NCBI RefSeq assembly: GCF_002884445.1
Contig: NZ_KZ614144.1
Location: forward strand, 3,194,053 to 3,258,052
Reading direction: 5' to 3'
Source: Paenibacillus castaneae
Lineage (GTDB): Bacteria > Bacillota > Bacilli > Paenibacillales > Paenibacillaceae
DNA length: 64,000 nucleotides
Shown here: one piece after another, positions 7,357-16,597 of the stretch
Position numbering within the stretch: position 1 is the stretch's first letter
Layout of the letters: each line of letters begins with the position of its first letter
Program-made: the position numbers and the translations under genes
The notes under the pieces: generated by a model
Databases searched by the model: none
Told to the model about the DNA's origin: nothing
Seen by the model: only the letters and a program-made list of their open reading frames with translations

Positions 7357-8442
7357 GTGGAGGTATCCTTTTCTAGATTGCAAATGATGTTCTTGCTGTT
7401 GCTGTCGCTTGGTATCTCGAATCATGTGCTTATCATTCCGCATCTCCTTAAAGCTGCGGGAAGAGATGCTTGGATCAGTATTTTGTTTGCGTACCTGATA
7501 TTAACAGGTTGGAGCTTTATCCTTTATCTGATTCTCAAATCCATGCATACTTTATCGTTCAATACTTGGCTTAGTGGCCGACTTGGAAACGTTGGTTTCT
7601 GGATTATTGGTGGAGCGATCGCTATATATTTACTATCCGCGGGAATGCTGATCATTTATGATACAACAAAAAATGTAAGCATCTATTTTCTCCCTAGAAC
7701 ATCCAATATCATTGTCATTCTCAGTTTTATCTTTATTTCATACAGCGCGGCAAGGTCAGGACTCAAAACGATCATGTATATGTCATCTTTATTATTGCCG
7801 ATCGTATGGCTGTTGGGAATAGGCGTAGCTGTGTCCACAAGGGGCAGCAAGGACTATGGTATGTTATTTCCTATCTTAACGGAAGGAATAAATCCTGGAC
7901 TGCAAGGCGGGGTTATTGTATTTGGCGGAAGCATCGATTTGCTCGTGCTGCTGTTCTTGCAACATAAACTGAGCAAGCCCCTGAATTATGGCAGTGTTTT
8001 TGTACTGCTTACCTTGTTAGTGGGCCTCATTATTGGTCCTACAATGGGATCCATTGCCGCATTTGGTCCTTCACAAGCTGCAAATATGCGATTTCCCGCC
8101 TTCGAACAATGGAGACTGGTTATGATCGGACGTCATATTTCTCATGTGGACTTTTTAGCTGCATTTCAATTGATGGCTGGAAGCATAGTGAGAACCTCTC
8201 TTATGATCTATCTAATATATGATCTAATTGGAAGCAGATTCCCGAAGTATCGACAAACGGTAATGCTATGCAGTGTAGCGATTATGTCTATTCCTTCGAT
8301 TTTCATGATAAGCGACATTTGGATGCAAGAAATGATTCACAATTACTATTACACCTATTCATTCTATTTCGGTGTACTTTTAACAGCCGCTCTTTTTGCC
8401 ATAACCTATTTTCCACAAAGGAAGGAAAGGAAATTATTATGA
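7357..8442 (+). CDS. Spore germination permease, GerB family (B subunit)
   Basis: The 361-residue integral membrane protein has about ten hydrophobic helices and matches the APC-superfamily spore permease subunit of germinant receptors. It would sit in the inner spore membrane and bind or sense germinants. The start is GTG 7357 behind GGAGG (7345-7349). The stop overlaps the start of the GerA-type gene by four bases (ATGA), so the subunits are translationally coupled. The order here is B-A-C rather than the A-B-C of gerA or A-C-B of gerK, so a specific gene symbol is not justified. Confidence 0.88.
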   Translation: MEVSFSRLQMMFLLLLSLGISNHVLIIPHLLKAAGRDAWISILFAYLILTGWSFILYLILKSMHTLSFNTWLSGRLGNVGFWIIGGAIAIYLLSAGMLIIYDTTKNVSIYFLPRTSNIIVILSFIFISYSAARSGLKTIMYMSSLLLPIVWLLGIGVAVSTRGSKDYGMLFPILTEGINPGLQGGVIVFGGSIDLLVLLFLQHKLSKPLNYGSVFVLLTLLVGLIIGPTMGSIAAFGPSQAANMRFPAFEQWRLVMIGRHISHVDFLAAFQLMAGSIVRTSLMIYLIYDLIGSRFPKYRQTVMLCSVAIMSIPSIFMISDIWMQEMIHNYYYTYSFYFGVLLTAALFAITYFPQRKERKLL

Positions 8443-9917
8443 ATCAATCACCTGAAGAAGCTATGCTTTTTGAGAAATTGGAATTCGAGCTGCGCAACAA
8501 AAGCTTGACGGCTGAGCAACTGAAGCAATCTTTTTCCTCTTATTCAGATATCCAGTTTCCTTCCCTTCCGGAATTTGAAATGTCGGATAAATTAACGGCG
8601 CTTTACTGCGAAGGTATGGTTGATAAAACGCAGCTTAACGAATACCTCACCAGAGTCTGCCAGTATATAAATCATACGTTTTCCCATCTGAACGATGCTT
8701 CTGACAATTCCGATGAATTGCCTCTGCTTGAAGTAAAAGAAACGATCGGAGATATGGTCGAAGGATTGTTCACTGGAAGCCTGATCATATTTCGGGAGGG
8801 AAGCGCTAACTTTTGGCTAGTTGGCATTTCCAAGGTTCCGCAGCGTTCCTTGCAAGAATCCAATACGGAAATATCCATTAAGGGACCAAAGGATGCTTTC
8901 ACAGAAGATTTCTTTACCAATATATCCCTTATCAGAAAACGGATGCAAACGGCAATGTTATTCAGTGAGCAGTTTGTCATCGGCAGCTTAAGCAAGACGA
9001 AGGTGTCCCTGTTATATCTGAACAATAAAGCTAATCCCGATATGATAAAGGAAGTACGTAAACGATTGGAAACATTCGAAGTAGAAACCGTTGTAAGCAG
9101 CGGTCAACTGGAACAATGGTTGTCAGATCGAACCTTTTCCTTGTTTCCCTTGTTTGATTATATGGGACGACCTGATTTCGTCATTGAAACACTGCTGCGC
9201 GGGAGGTTTGCAATTATTGTAGACGGTTCGCCAATGGTGCTTATCGGGCCAAGCAATTTCTTGGAGTTATTGAAATCGCCTGAAGATGTTCATTTCCCTT
9301 ACTACAGCGTTATATTTCAAAGAGTGCTGCGCATTATTGGCCTGCTGCTCAGTATTTTCTTGCCAGGCTTCTGGATTGCTATTGCTACTGTAAATCTGGA
9401 CCAAATTCCATTCGCTTTACTCGCAACGGTAGTCATTTCCCGAGAAGGGGTCCCGATGCCTACGTTCCTAGAAGCACTTTTGCTATTATTCCAATTTGAA
9501 CTGCTTCGAGAAGCTGGTGTTCGGCTGCCGAAGGCAGTAGGACAAACGATTGGAATTGTTGGCGGTCTTATTATCGGAGATTCGCTTATCCGAGCAGGAC
9601 TTGCATCACCAACCTTGCTTGTCATTATAGCGATATCCGCAGTGGCATCCTTTTGCTTGGTTAATCAGTCTTTATCGGGTACCGTCAGCTTCCTGCGATT
9701 AATTATTTTGTTAGTATCCTCATACCTGGGCATATACGGCTTCTTCCTAAGCATGTTCGCTATTTTGATCTATCTTTGCCGACTTGAATCCTTTGGTCTC
9801 GCTTATTTAGAGCCTGTGTCCTCCTTGCGAATAAAGGATTTTCTGGCTGCATTTTTAATCAATCCGTTCAGAAGATCACATCCCTCTTCATCGATGATAA
9901 ATAAACAGAAAAGGTGA
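8439..9917 (+). CDS. Spore germination protein, GerA family (A subunit)
   Basis: The 492-residue A subunit has a large soluble N-terminal region (about 1-285; ETIGDMVEGLFTGSLIIF near 98-115) and then membrane helices, including the conserved REGVPMPTFLEALLL stretch near 335. I start it at ATG 8439, behind AAAGGAAGGAAAGG and overlapping the permease stop by four bases. The same frame stays open upstream to 8268, but that part lies inside the permease gene and looks non-coding. It is the middle gene of the B-A-C operon. Confidence 0.9.
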   Translation: MNQSPEEAMLFEKLEFELRNKSLTAEQLKQSFSSYSDIQFPSLPEFEMSDKLTALYCEGMVDKTQLNEYLTRVCQYINHTFSHLNDASDNSDELPLLEVKETIGDMVEGLFTGSLIIFREGSANFWLVGISKVPQRSLQESNTEISIKGPKDAFTEDFFTNISLIRKRMQTAMLFSEQFVIGSLSKTKVSLLYLNNKANPDMIKEVRKRLETFEVETVVSSGQLEQWLSDRTFSLFPLFDYMGRPDFVIETLLRGRFAIIVDGSPMVLIGPSNFLELLKSPEDVHFPYYSVIFQRVLRIIGLLLSIFLPGFWIAIATVNLDQIPFALLATVVISREGVPMPTFLEALLLLFQFELLREAGVRLPKAVGQTIGIVGGLIIGDSLIRAGLASPTLLVIIAISAVASFCLVNQSLSGTVSFLRLIILLVSSYLGIYGFFLSMFAILIYLCRLESFGLAYLEPVSSLRIKDFLAAFLINPFRRSHPSSSMINKQKR

Positions 9918-9922
9918 GTTAG

Positions 9923-11089
9923 GTGATACGAAAATCGATATACATTCTGTTATTTACAGCAATATCCGTTTCCGTTTCGGGTTGTACGACTGACGTCAAG
10001 GATATCGAAAAGTTAAACTATGTGTCTGCCATAGGCGTAGATTATAAAGATGGAAAGTATCACGGCTATATACAATTCATAGATTATTTCTCAGCTGCGA
10101 AAACAGCTGATGGGCAGAAACAACCTGCAAAAATTTGGGTTGGGGAGGGGGTAGGGGATAATTTTGAAGAATCGCTGTTTAATCTTTATCGAACGGCGCA
10201 AGAGAGAATTTATTGGGGACACTTAACGGCTATAGTCATTAGCGAGGCAGCATTTAAACAAGGAATTGGAAGCATATACGATAGTTTTGTTCGATATTCC
10301 GAATTTCGCCTTACACCTTGGGTATATGGTACAAATGAATCGATCAAGGACATATTTTCCACGACTGGATTTTACGGACAGTCCCCACTCAGCACGATTC
10401 TTCATGAGCCTGAAGGCATATATTCTCAGACCTCTTTAATTAAGTCGATTAAGCTTCATCGATTGATCAATCAGATCAACGAGCCCGGCTTCACTTCTTG
10501 TATTCCGATGCTTGCTATAAACAAGAAGCAATGGACTGAAAAAAACACGTCTGAGCCAAAATTGTTGATTAACGGTGCGATTTTTCTTAAAAATGAATAT
10601 TATCGAAGTTACATTCCCCTGAAGGAGTTATCAGGACTTCGTTGGATACAGTCCGAATCAGTAAGAGCGGCTCTCACCATACCTAGCAAGAAGGACTCAA
10701 CTGTACAAATAGCAATTGATGAGCCCAAAACAAAGCTGAAACTGATCCATATCGAGGATAAGCCTCATTATAATGTTGATATGAAGGCTACAGGGTATAT
10801 CGTCAGCCGGACAAAAAATAACTTAATGGGGCTGGAGGAGCTAACCGAAAAAACGAAGGAGGCCATAGAAAAAGAAATTAGGGATTTATATCAGACAGGA
10901 TTAAAAAGAAGAACAGATGTCATGAATTTGGAGTATAATCTGTACCGATATCATTTCCGTCAATGGAAAGCTATGTCCCCGGCAGAAGATACATGGCTTG
11001 CCCAAAATACGATTCATAATATCCTTATTGATCTAAATATTACACACTCTAGCTCAGAAAAAGTGACAAGTATCCAACGCAGCAAGTGA
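9923..11089 (+). CDS. Ger(x)C-family spore germination lipoprotein (C subunit)
   Basis: The 388-residue precursor begins with a lipoprotein signal (ILLFTAISVSVSGC; lipobox cysteine near residue 21). It continues with the GerC hallmark NYVSAIGVDYKDGKYHGYIQF. The lipoprotein anchors on the outer face of the inner spore membrane and completes the A/B/C receptor. The start is GTG 9923, five bases after the A-subunit stop, with AAAAGGTGAG ahead. The C-terminal part, including RRTDVMNLEYNLYRYHFRQW, fits the family. Confidence 0.9.
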   Translation: MIRKSIYILLFTAISVSVSGCTTDVKDIEKLNYVSAIGVDYKDGKYHGYIQFIDYFSAAKTADGQKQPAKIWVGEGVGDNFEESLFNLYRTAQERIYWGHLTAIVISEAAFKQGIGSIYDSFVRYSEFRLTPWVYGTNESIKDIFSTTGFYGQSPLSTILHEPEGIYSQTSLIKSIKLHRLINQINEPGFTSCIPMLAINKKQWTEKNTSEPKLLINGAIFLKNEYYRSYIPLKELSGLRWIQSESVRAALTIPSKKDSTVQIAIDEPKTKLKLIHIEDKPHYNVDMKATGYIVSRTKNNLMGLEELTEKTKEAIEKEIRDLYQTGLKRRTDVMNLEYNLYRYHFRQWKAMSPAEDTWLAQNTIHNILIDLNITHSSSEKVTSIQRSK

Positions 11090-11124
11090 TAACACCGTGA
11101 TCATAAATGAATGAACACTTCCGA

Positions 11125-11174
11125 TATAGCCTTAGGCTATAACTAGATATAGTTTAATCCAGTTACACTATATC
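11125..11174 (+). promoter_or_regulatory. Two dyads upstream of metE
   Basis: TATAGCC-TTA-GGCTATA (11125-11141) and GATATAGT (11146-11153) with ACTATATC (11167-11174) lie between the germination operon and metE. Neither has a T tail, so they look more like operators or mRNA leader stems than terminators. The 136-bp gap is too short for a complete S-box or T-box. Confidence 0.4.
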
Positions 11175-11225
11175 CACTGATACGTGATATCTTTCTAGTA
11201 ACAATTCGTATAGGAGTGTTATTAG

Positions 11226-13514
11226 ATGGTGAAAAGCAGTGTTTTGGGATATCCACGTATTGGTGCCGATCGAGAATGGAAGAAAGCGCTCGAAGCGTTC
11301 TGGTCAGGCAAGCTTGAAGAATCGGAGTTTCATTCACAAGTTCAAAATATCCGTTTGAATCATTTGCGTAAGCAGCAAGAAAAGGGCATTGACTTCATCC
11401 CGGTAAATGATTTCAGCTATTACGATCATATTCTTGATACAGCAGCAATGTTTGGCATTATTCCGAAGCGATTTGCTTATGAGAGCGGCGTTGTACCATT
11501 GTCTGTCTATTATGGCATTGCCCGTGGGACGAAAGAAGCAACAGCAAGTGAAATGACCAAGTGGTTTAATACCAACTATCACTATATTGTGCCTGAATTA
11601 GATGGAGTAACACCGATTATTACCGAGAACAAACCCCTCTTGGCATATCGAGAAGCTAAGGAAAAGCTCGGAATCGAAGGGAAGCCCGTTATTGTCGGTC
11701 CGCTAACCTTCCTCAAGCTTTCCAAAGGTTATGAACTATCAGAGACCGATGAGTGGCTGGCTAAATTGATTCCGCTATATGTTAAGATCCTTCAAGAGCT
11801 GGCACAGGAAGGGGTTCAATGGGTACAGATTGACGAACCGATTCTAGTAACGAAATTAAACGCCGCTGATCTCCAGAGACTAAAGACGATATATGGAGCG
11901 TTCGCTGCTGCTGTGCCTAGCCTTAACATTATGCTTCAAACTTATTTTGAGTCCATAGAGAACTACACTGACATCGTTACATTGCCCGTCAAAGGAATAG
12001 GGCTGGATTTCGTACATGGATTGTCCGGCAATATATCGTCGATTCAAAAATCGGGTTTTCCTGCGGATAAGGTACTCGGTGCAGGGATCATCGATGGCCG
12101 CGGTATTTGGAAGGCGTCTCTCCACGAGAAACTAGCACTGCTTGACAAATTAAATGAACATGTAACGCCAAACCAGCTAATCGTCCAATCGTCGTGCAGC
12201 TTGCTGCATGTTCCAGTCACGGTGAGAAATGAAACGAAGCTCGTAACTGAACTAAAGGATGCTCTCGCATTTGCTGATGAGAAGCTGGACGAGCTTGTCC
12301 TTATAACAAAGGCAATTTCCACAGGAAAAGCATTCATCACAGATGAACTGGAAAGATGCGAGCATGCACTTCTGGCACTCAAGCAATCAGGTGAGCGTAA
12401 TCGTAATGACATTCAGCAGGCCGTAGCTGCTATTAGTGCTCAGCAACCAGTACGTAATCTGCCATTCTCTGAGCGGCATATCGTTCAACAGAAAAAATGG
12501 CAATTGCCGATTTTTCCAACGACAACCATTGGCAGTTTCCCGCAATCCATAGAGGTGCGCAATGCCCGTCAACAGTGGCGTAAAGGTGTATGGAACAATG
12601 ATCAGTATGCCAGCTTCATCCGCGATCAGATCGATATCTGGATTAAACTTCAGGAAGAGATAGGTTTGGACGTACTTGTGCATGGTGAATTTGAACGGAC
12701 GGACATGGTCGAATTTTTCGGTGAGAAGCTCGCTGGCTTCGCGTTCACACAGTATGGATGGGTTCAGTCTTACGGTTCACGCTGTGTGAAACCGCCAATT
12801 ATATTTGGAGATGTTGCGTTCGAGGAAGCGATGACCGTCGAGGAAACAAAGTATGCGCAGTCGAAGACCGAACATCCTGTTAAAGGCATGCTGACTGGTC
12901 CCATTACGATAATGAACTGGTCGTTCGTCCGTGAAGACATTACGCGTGAACAAATCGCCTATCAACTGGCCTATGCGCTTAGACAAGAGGTAGAGGCGCT
13001 TGAGAATGCAGGCATTGGAATGATTCAGGTTGATGAGCCTGCCGTTCGCGAAGGGCTGCCGCTTAAGGAAAAAGATCAAGCGAATTATTTGGAATGGGCT
13101 GTCAAAGCGTTCCGGATGACAACATGTACGGTTCAAGATACGACACAAATTCACACGCATATGTGTTATTGTGAGTTCCATGACATGATTGATTCGATTG
13201 AAGCAATGGATGCGGATGTGATTTCGATTGAGACATCTCGCAGTCATGGTGAACTGATTCATAGCTTCGAGTTAAACACATACAAGCTGGGCATAGGTTT
13301 AGGCGTGTACGATATCCACAGTCCGCGTATACCGCGAGTGGAGGAAATGACCAGCATGATCGAACGTGCCTTGCGCGTGTTGGATCCGGAGCTGTTCTGG
13401 ATTAATCCGGACTGCGGACTAAAAACTCGTGGATTAGAAGAAACTGTCCAATCCTTACGCAATATGGTTGAAGCGACGCAGATCGCTCGCGCACAGCATT
13501 CCGTAATCAAGTAA
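11226..13514 (+). CDS. metE: Cobalamin-independent methionine synthase MetE
   Basis: The enzyme transfers a methyl group from 5-methyltetrahydropteroyl-triglutamate to homocysteine, the last step of methionine synthesis without B12. At 762 residues it is full length and has both barrel halves. The N-terminal signature GYPRIGADREWKKALE is at 8-23. The C-terminal catalytic half starts at TTTIGSFPQS near 434. Zinc ligands are visible as HMCYC near 641-645 and the cysteine of NPDCGLKTRG near 723. The start follows AGGAG at 11211-11215. A strong terminator ends the unit, so it seems monocistronic. Confidence 0.96.
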   Translation: MVKSSVLGYPRIGADREWKKALEAFWSGKLEESEFHSQVQNIRLNHLRKQQEKGIDFIPVNDFSYYDHILDTAAMFGIIPKRFAYESGVVPLSVYYGIARGTKEATASEMTKWFNTNYHYIVPELDGVTPIITENKPLLAYREAKEKLGIEGKPVIVGPLTFLKLSKGYELSETDEWLAKLIPLYVKILQELAQEGVQWVQIDEPILVTKLNAADLQRLKTIYGAFAAAVPSLNIMLQTYFESIENYTDIVTLPVKGIGLDFVHGLSGNISSIQKSGFPADKVLGAGIIDGRGIWKASLHEKLALLDKLNEHVTPNQLIVQSSCSLLHVPVTVRNETKLVTELKDALAFADEKLDELVLITKAISTGKAFITDELERCEHALLALKQSGERNRNDIQQAVAAISAQQPVRNLPFSERHIVQQKKWQLPIFPTTTIGSFPQSIEVRNARQQWRKGVWNNDQYASFIRDQIDIWIKLQEEIGLDVLVHGEFERTDMVEFFGEKLAGFAFTQYGWVQSYGSRCVKPPIIFGDVAFEEAMTVEETKYAQSKTEHPVKGMLTGPITIMNWSFVREDITREQIAYQLAYALRQEVEALENAGIGMIQVDEPAVREGLPLKEKDQANYLEWAVKAFRMTTCTVQDTTQIHTHMCYCEFHDMIDSIEAMDADVISIETSRSHGELIHSFELNTYKLGIGLGVYDIHSPRIPRVEEMTSMIERALRVLDPELFWINPDCGLKTRGLEETVQSLRNMVEATQIARAQHSVIK

Positions 13515-13560
13515 TAATGGACAGAAATTGCGTAATTAAGAGAATAGAGAGTAGATGAAG

Positions 13561-13610
13561 AAAGGGCGATATTCCGCAGTCATGTGACTATTCGGGATAT
13601 CGTCCTTTTT
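13561..13610 (+). terminator. Terminator after metE
   Basis: AAGGGCGATAT pairs with ATATCGTCCTT (one wobble) and AGTCA/TGACT continues the stem, ending in T5. The following 13611-13836 contains no recognisable gene. Confidence 0.8.
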
Positions 13611-13836
13611 GTTATTCGTATCCATCATTCGGGTCTAACACTATTGATTGGTCATCTTGAGTGATGAGTCCGAGTATGTACTCATGAGAAATTCGACAAA
13701 GATCATTGATATTATTTTATTCATACTTTGGGTGCTAATGAGGTCGATTTCATAGAATTCCAATATGACTTCCAAACATGAATTGAAAGTATGGAGAGGG
13801 CCGCTGCTTAAAAGACATATGCCCATACATTTCTTT

Positions 13837-13959
13837 TTATTTCCCGTCTTCTTTTGCCTTCATTAGCGCCCATACTTTTACACAGTCTGTAATAACAACT
13901 AAAATCGCAATTATTATGGCTAAATCATCAGCAGTTAATCCTCCCTTGTCAGATTTCAT
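13837..13959 (-). CDS. 40-residue single-pass membrane micro-protein
   Basis: On the reverse strand ATG 13959 is preceded by a perfect GGAGG seven bases away. The frame encodes a short polar N-terminus (MKSDKGGLTADDLA), a hydrophobic helix (IIIAILVVITDCVKVWAL) and a charged tail. The same frame runs upstream to 14043, but only the internal ATG has a ribosome binding site. I do not recognise the family. It is the last of three reverse-strand micro-protein genes, one of which is yjcZ-type and sporulation-linked. Confidence 0.6.
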   Translation of the reverse strand: MKSDKGGLTADDLAIIIAILVVITDCVKVWALMKAKEDGK

Positions 13960-14009
13960 CTCAAAACCTCCTATAATTGTTATACTCGCTGGAATAATCC
14001 TTAAGGTAG

Positions 14010-14035
14010 AAACAAGAAAGCCCAAAATAATGGGC
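14010..14035 (-). terminator. Reverse-strand terminator
   Basis: On the minus strand GCCCA and TGGGC flank a short A/T loop and are followed by TTTCTTGTTTC. It lies downstream of the 44-residue YjcZ-like gene. Confidence 0.6.
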
Positions 14036-14081
14036 CGTCTCATTTATGCTGTTCGAGAATTAAAGAAATAGAGTTTCGTAA

Positions 14082-14216
14082 TTAATATACATTATTGTTA
14101 TTGTTCGAATAATTATCCTCGTTGTTTCTTTCATTGCCGCGAACACTTCCTAAACTGCAAACGATAATAACCAATAATATAAAAAGGACCAATATCGTAC
14201 CAACGTTATTTTCCAT
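14082..14216 (-). CDS. YjcZ-like micro-protein with a divergent C-terminus
   Basis: The 44-residue ORF starts at ATG 14216, eleven bases after GGAGG. Its core VGTILVLFILLVIIVCS is nearly the same as that of the YjcZ-type protein encoded at 14697-14810. The Gly/Cys-rich tail of the family is replaced by an Asn-rich tail (NNEDNYSNNNNNVY). It looks like a diverged paralogue. A longer reading from 14294 lacks a ribosome binding site. Confidence 0.65.
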   Translation of the reverse strand: MENNVGTILVLFILLVIIVCSLGSVRGNERNNEDNYSNNNNNVY

Positions 14217-14501
14217 GGTTCTATTAACCTCCTTATAACTTAAATATTGTTTGAATCTTTGAATAAAGATAGGCATCATGAATGCATGTAACATACAATT
14301 AATACGTTTGTAGTTGAATCAACCGAACAATTATTCACCTCCATACGTTCCGACTACCATGTAGAATATGTATTGATAGAGCTTAATGATTGGATGTTTG
14401 TCCTGATATGATACTAGCCTTATATAAAAGGAAATAGACGCTATTTGAATCAGTAGTTCAATATTAGCAATAACTAATAATAATAATAATTTATTTACTA
14501 C

Positions 14502-14532
14502 AAAAAAAAAGACCCTTCGATGGTGAAGAGTC
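14502..14532 (-). terminator. Reverse-strand rho-independent terminator
   Basis: On the minus strand GACTCTTC (14532-14525) pairs with GAAGGGTC (14518-14511), followed by nine T. It lies downstream of the yjcZ-type gene. Confidence 0.8.
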
Positions 14533-14609
14533 AGGCGAATAGCGTTAGTCTCTATATGTTATGTAATGATTTCAACACGTTTGAATGGATTCTATTGTAG
14601 AGATGTTAA

Positions 14610-14644
14610 ATCGCAAAAGACCCATAGGATGAGTCTTTTGCGAT
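14610..14644 (-). terminator. Perfect hairpin downstream of the yjcZ-type gene
   Basis: ATCGCAAAAGAC (14610-14621) pairs perfectly with GTCTTTTGCGAT (14633-14644). The T tail is short on either strand, so this may be a processing signal or a weak terminator ahead of the stronger one at 14502-14532. Nothing else was recognised in 14295-14696. Confidence 0.5.
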
Positions 14645-14696
14645 GTTTGCTTATTTATTTGAAGCCTTAATCCCGTATATAATAAATCGAACTTAT

Positions 14697-14810
14697 TTAG
14701 TAGCCGCCACAGCCGCCGCCAAAGAAACCACAGCTACAAGCAATGATCACCAACAAAATGAACAATACCAAGATAATGCCAATATTATTTCCACCAACAA
14801 AACCGCCCAT
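14697..14810 (-). CDS. YjcZ-family sporulation micro-protein
   Basis: On the reverse strand ATG 14810 (AGGAGG lies 10 bases upstream) encodes 37 residues. They open with MGGFVGGNN, pass through the hydrophobic GIILVLFILLVIIACSCG and end in FFGGGCGGY. This is the classic YjcZ/sporulation micro-protein pattern of Bacillales. A forward-strand ORF over the same bases is only its antisense shadow. Bacillus relatives are made late in sporulation, but the exact role is unknown. A diverged copy lies at 14082-14216. Confidence 0.88.
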   Translation of the reverse strand: MGGFVGGNNIGIILVLFILLVIIACSCGFFGGGCGGY

Positions 14811-14990
14811 CAAACATTCACCTCCTAATGTTTAAAGTACATTATAGATTATGTGCGTAATGCCGTAAGGGTTTGGACGTTTGTTCCGTAAGGCGGAGAA
14901 GAATCTGCAGCAATCGCAATATCATACAAGAAAAGTTTTTTCATTCATGTTATTGTTAAAATGGTCATGACCGCATAGGGGGATAGCCGG

Positions 14991-15809
14991 ATGTTAAATG
15001 AAATCCGAACGATTTATATTGATACTGATTTAGATATAGAAGCCTATCGATTTAAGGGCATTATGCAAAAATTCCCTGCTCATTTTCATGAATATTATGT
15101 AATCGGCTATATTGAAGAAGGGCAGCGTCATTTAGTTTGCAAAGGTGAACAATATATTATCAATCCAGGGGACTTATTATTGTTCAACCCATTTGAAACT
15201 CACAGCTGCGAGCAAATAGATGGCAAAACACTCGATTATCGAAGTATTAATGTGAAACCAGAAGTAATGCAAAAGCTTGCTTTTGAAATTAATGGAAACC
15301 AAGACCAACCAAGCTTTAATCAAAGCGTTTTATTCCAAAGCGAGCTTATAGCCAATTTCAAAAAACTTCATTTAAAGCTTTCAAAGGATGAGAGTGTGTT
15401 TGAGAAGGAGGAGTTATTCTTATATTTCATGGAAGAGCTCATTAAGAAACATACTGACCTTACGGTTCTTTCACAAGCGTCTGAAGCCTCTCACGAAATC
15501 AAAACAGCGTGTAAGTATTTGGAGGAAAATTACGCAAAAACAATAACACTTAATGATTTAAGTGACATAACGGGCTGGAGTAAGTATCGCATACTAAGAT
15601 CATTCACGAAACAAATGGGAATCTCTCCTTACTACTACTTGGAAACGATTCGAGTAAATCATGCGAAAAAACTTCTGGAGCAAGGCTTAAAGCCGATTGA
15701 AGTCACTTTTTTAACTGGATTTAGCGATCAAAGCCATTTGACTAAATTTTTCAAAAGACAGATTGGATTAACTCCCAAGCAATATATGAGAATTTACCAC
15801 TATGCATAA
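14991..15809 (+). CDS. AraC-family regulator next to a LysE-type exporter
   Basis: The 272-residue protein has an N-terminal cupin-type sensing half: FPAHFHEYYVIGYIEEGQRHL near 29-49, then PGDLLLFNPFETHSC. Two AraC helix-turn-helix motifs follow at the C-terminus, ending in GFSDQSHLTKFFKRQIGLTPKQYM near 245. The LysE-type exporter starts 70 bp downstream on the same strand and is the obvious target. AraC/LysE pairs of this kind usually export an amino acid or a toxic analogue; the ligand is unknown. Confidence 0.88.
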   Translation: MLNEIRTIYIDTDLDIEAYRFKGIMQKFPAHFHEYYVIGYIEEGQRHLVCKGEQYIINPGDLLLFNPFETHSCEQIDGKTLDYRSINVKPEVMQKLAFEINGNQDQPSFNQSVLFQSELIANFKKLHLKLSKDESVFEKEELFLYFMEELIKKHTDLTVLSQASEASHEIKTACKYLEENYAKTITLNDLSDITGWSKYRILRSFTKQMGISPYYYLETIRVNHAKKLLEQGLKPIEVTFLTGFSDQSHLTKFFKRQIGLTPKQYMRIYHYA

Positions 15810-15879
15810 TCGTCCATGCAGCCGCTGCATGAGATAAATTATGGCATGTTTGTTTCCAAAGACAAGAAGGAGAAGTAGA

Positions 15880-16512
15880 ATGGATAACTTAATTGCATAT
15901 AGTCTGATGGCCCTTATGATGTCTATGCTGCCCGGTGCAGATACGGTACTTATTATGAAAAACACGCTTAACCACGGAGCAAAAGCTGGGCGTTATACGA
16001 TATTTGGGATGGCGACAGGTCTTACATTCTGGACTGTTATTGTCGTTCTCGGGTTGTCGGTTGTCATAGCCCAGTCCATATTTCTATTTAATACAATCAA
16101 ATATTTGGGTGCTGCATATTTGTTCTACTTAGGGATAAGAGCATTTTTCACTAAAAGCATATTAGCGATAGAGGATGTTCAAGCAGAAAGTCAGGGTACT
16201 AATGAGAAGCTATCCCGCCGCCATTGTAAGGAATCCTATCTGCAAGGTGTAGTCAGTAATATTCTTAACCCGAAGACCGTTTTGGTCTACATTACTTTCA
16301 TGCCGCAATTCATTGATCTTAATGGAGATACCAACCAACAACTAATTTTATTAGGATCAATCCTCACGTTAATTGCAGTAGGATGGTTTTTGATTGTCGT
16401 TTATTTATTGGATCATGTGAAAAAATGGCTGAAAAAACCTAAGTTTCAAAAAGCTTTTCAAAAATCCACAGGAGTCATGTTAATCGGATTTGGTGTAAAA
16501 ACGGTTGTTTAA
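15880..16512 (+). CDS. LysE/RhtB-family amino-acid exporter
   Basis: The 210-residue membrane protein has about six hydrophobic segments and the family signature MLPGADTVLIMKNTLNHGAK near 16-35. NILNPKTVLVYITFMPQFID lies near 125-144. It would export amino acids or homoserine-like compounds. I start it at ATG 15880, seven bases after AAGGAG. The frame is open from 15841 but the extra residues (FPKTRRRSR) look spurious. The upstream AraC gene probably controls it. Confidence 0.88.
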   Translation: MDNLIAYSLMALMMSMLPGADTVLIMKNTLNHGAKAGRYTIFGMATGLTFWTVIVVLGLSVVIAQSIFLFNTIKYLGAAYLFYLGIRAFFTKSILAIEDVQAESQGTNEKLSRRHCKESYLQGVVSNILNPKTVLVYITFMPQFIDLNGDTNQQLILLGSILTLIAVGWFLIVVYLLDHVKKWLKKPKFQKAFQKSTGVMLIGFGVKTVV

Positions 16513-16597
16513 TCAACTTAAGCTTATATTCAAGCTTTTGACAATTGCGTTCTTCCCGTGATATGTTCATTTCATAACGAATACGGGAGGGACCATA

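Noticed and set aside
8268..8438. In-frame N-terminal extension of the GerA-type gene
   Set aside because: It overlaps the permease coding sequence, has no ribosome binding site and reads as non-native composition; ATG 8439 has a good site and ATGA coupling.
11090..11225. S-box or T-box riboswitch upstream of metE
   Set aside because: The gap is 136 bp, and no terminator/antiterminator pair or T-box sequence is visible.
14643..14828. 61-codon forward ORF (MFAYLFEALIP...)
   Set aside because: It is the antisense shadow of the YjcZ-type gene at 14697-14810, which has a perfect ribosome binding site and family match.
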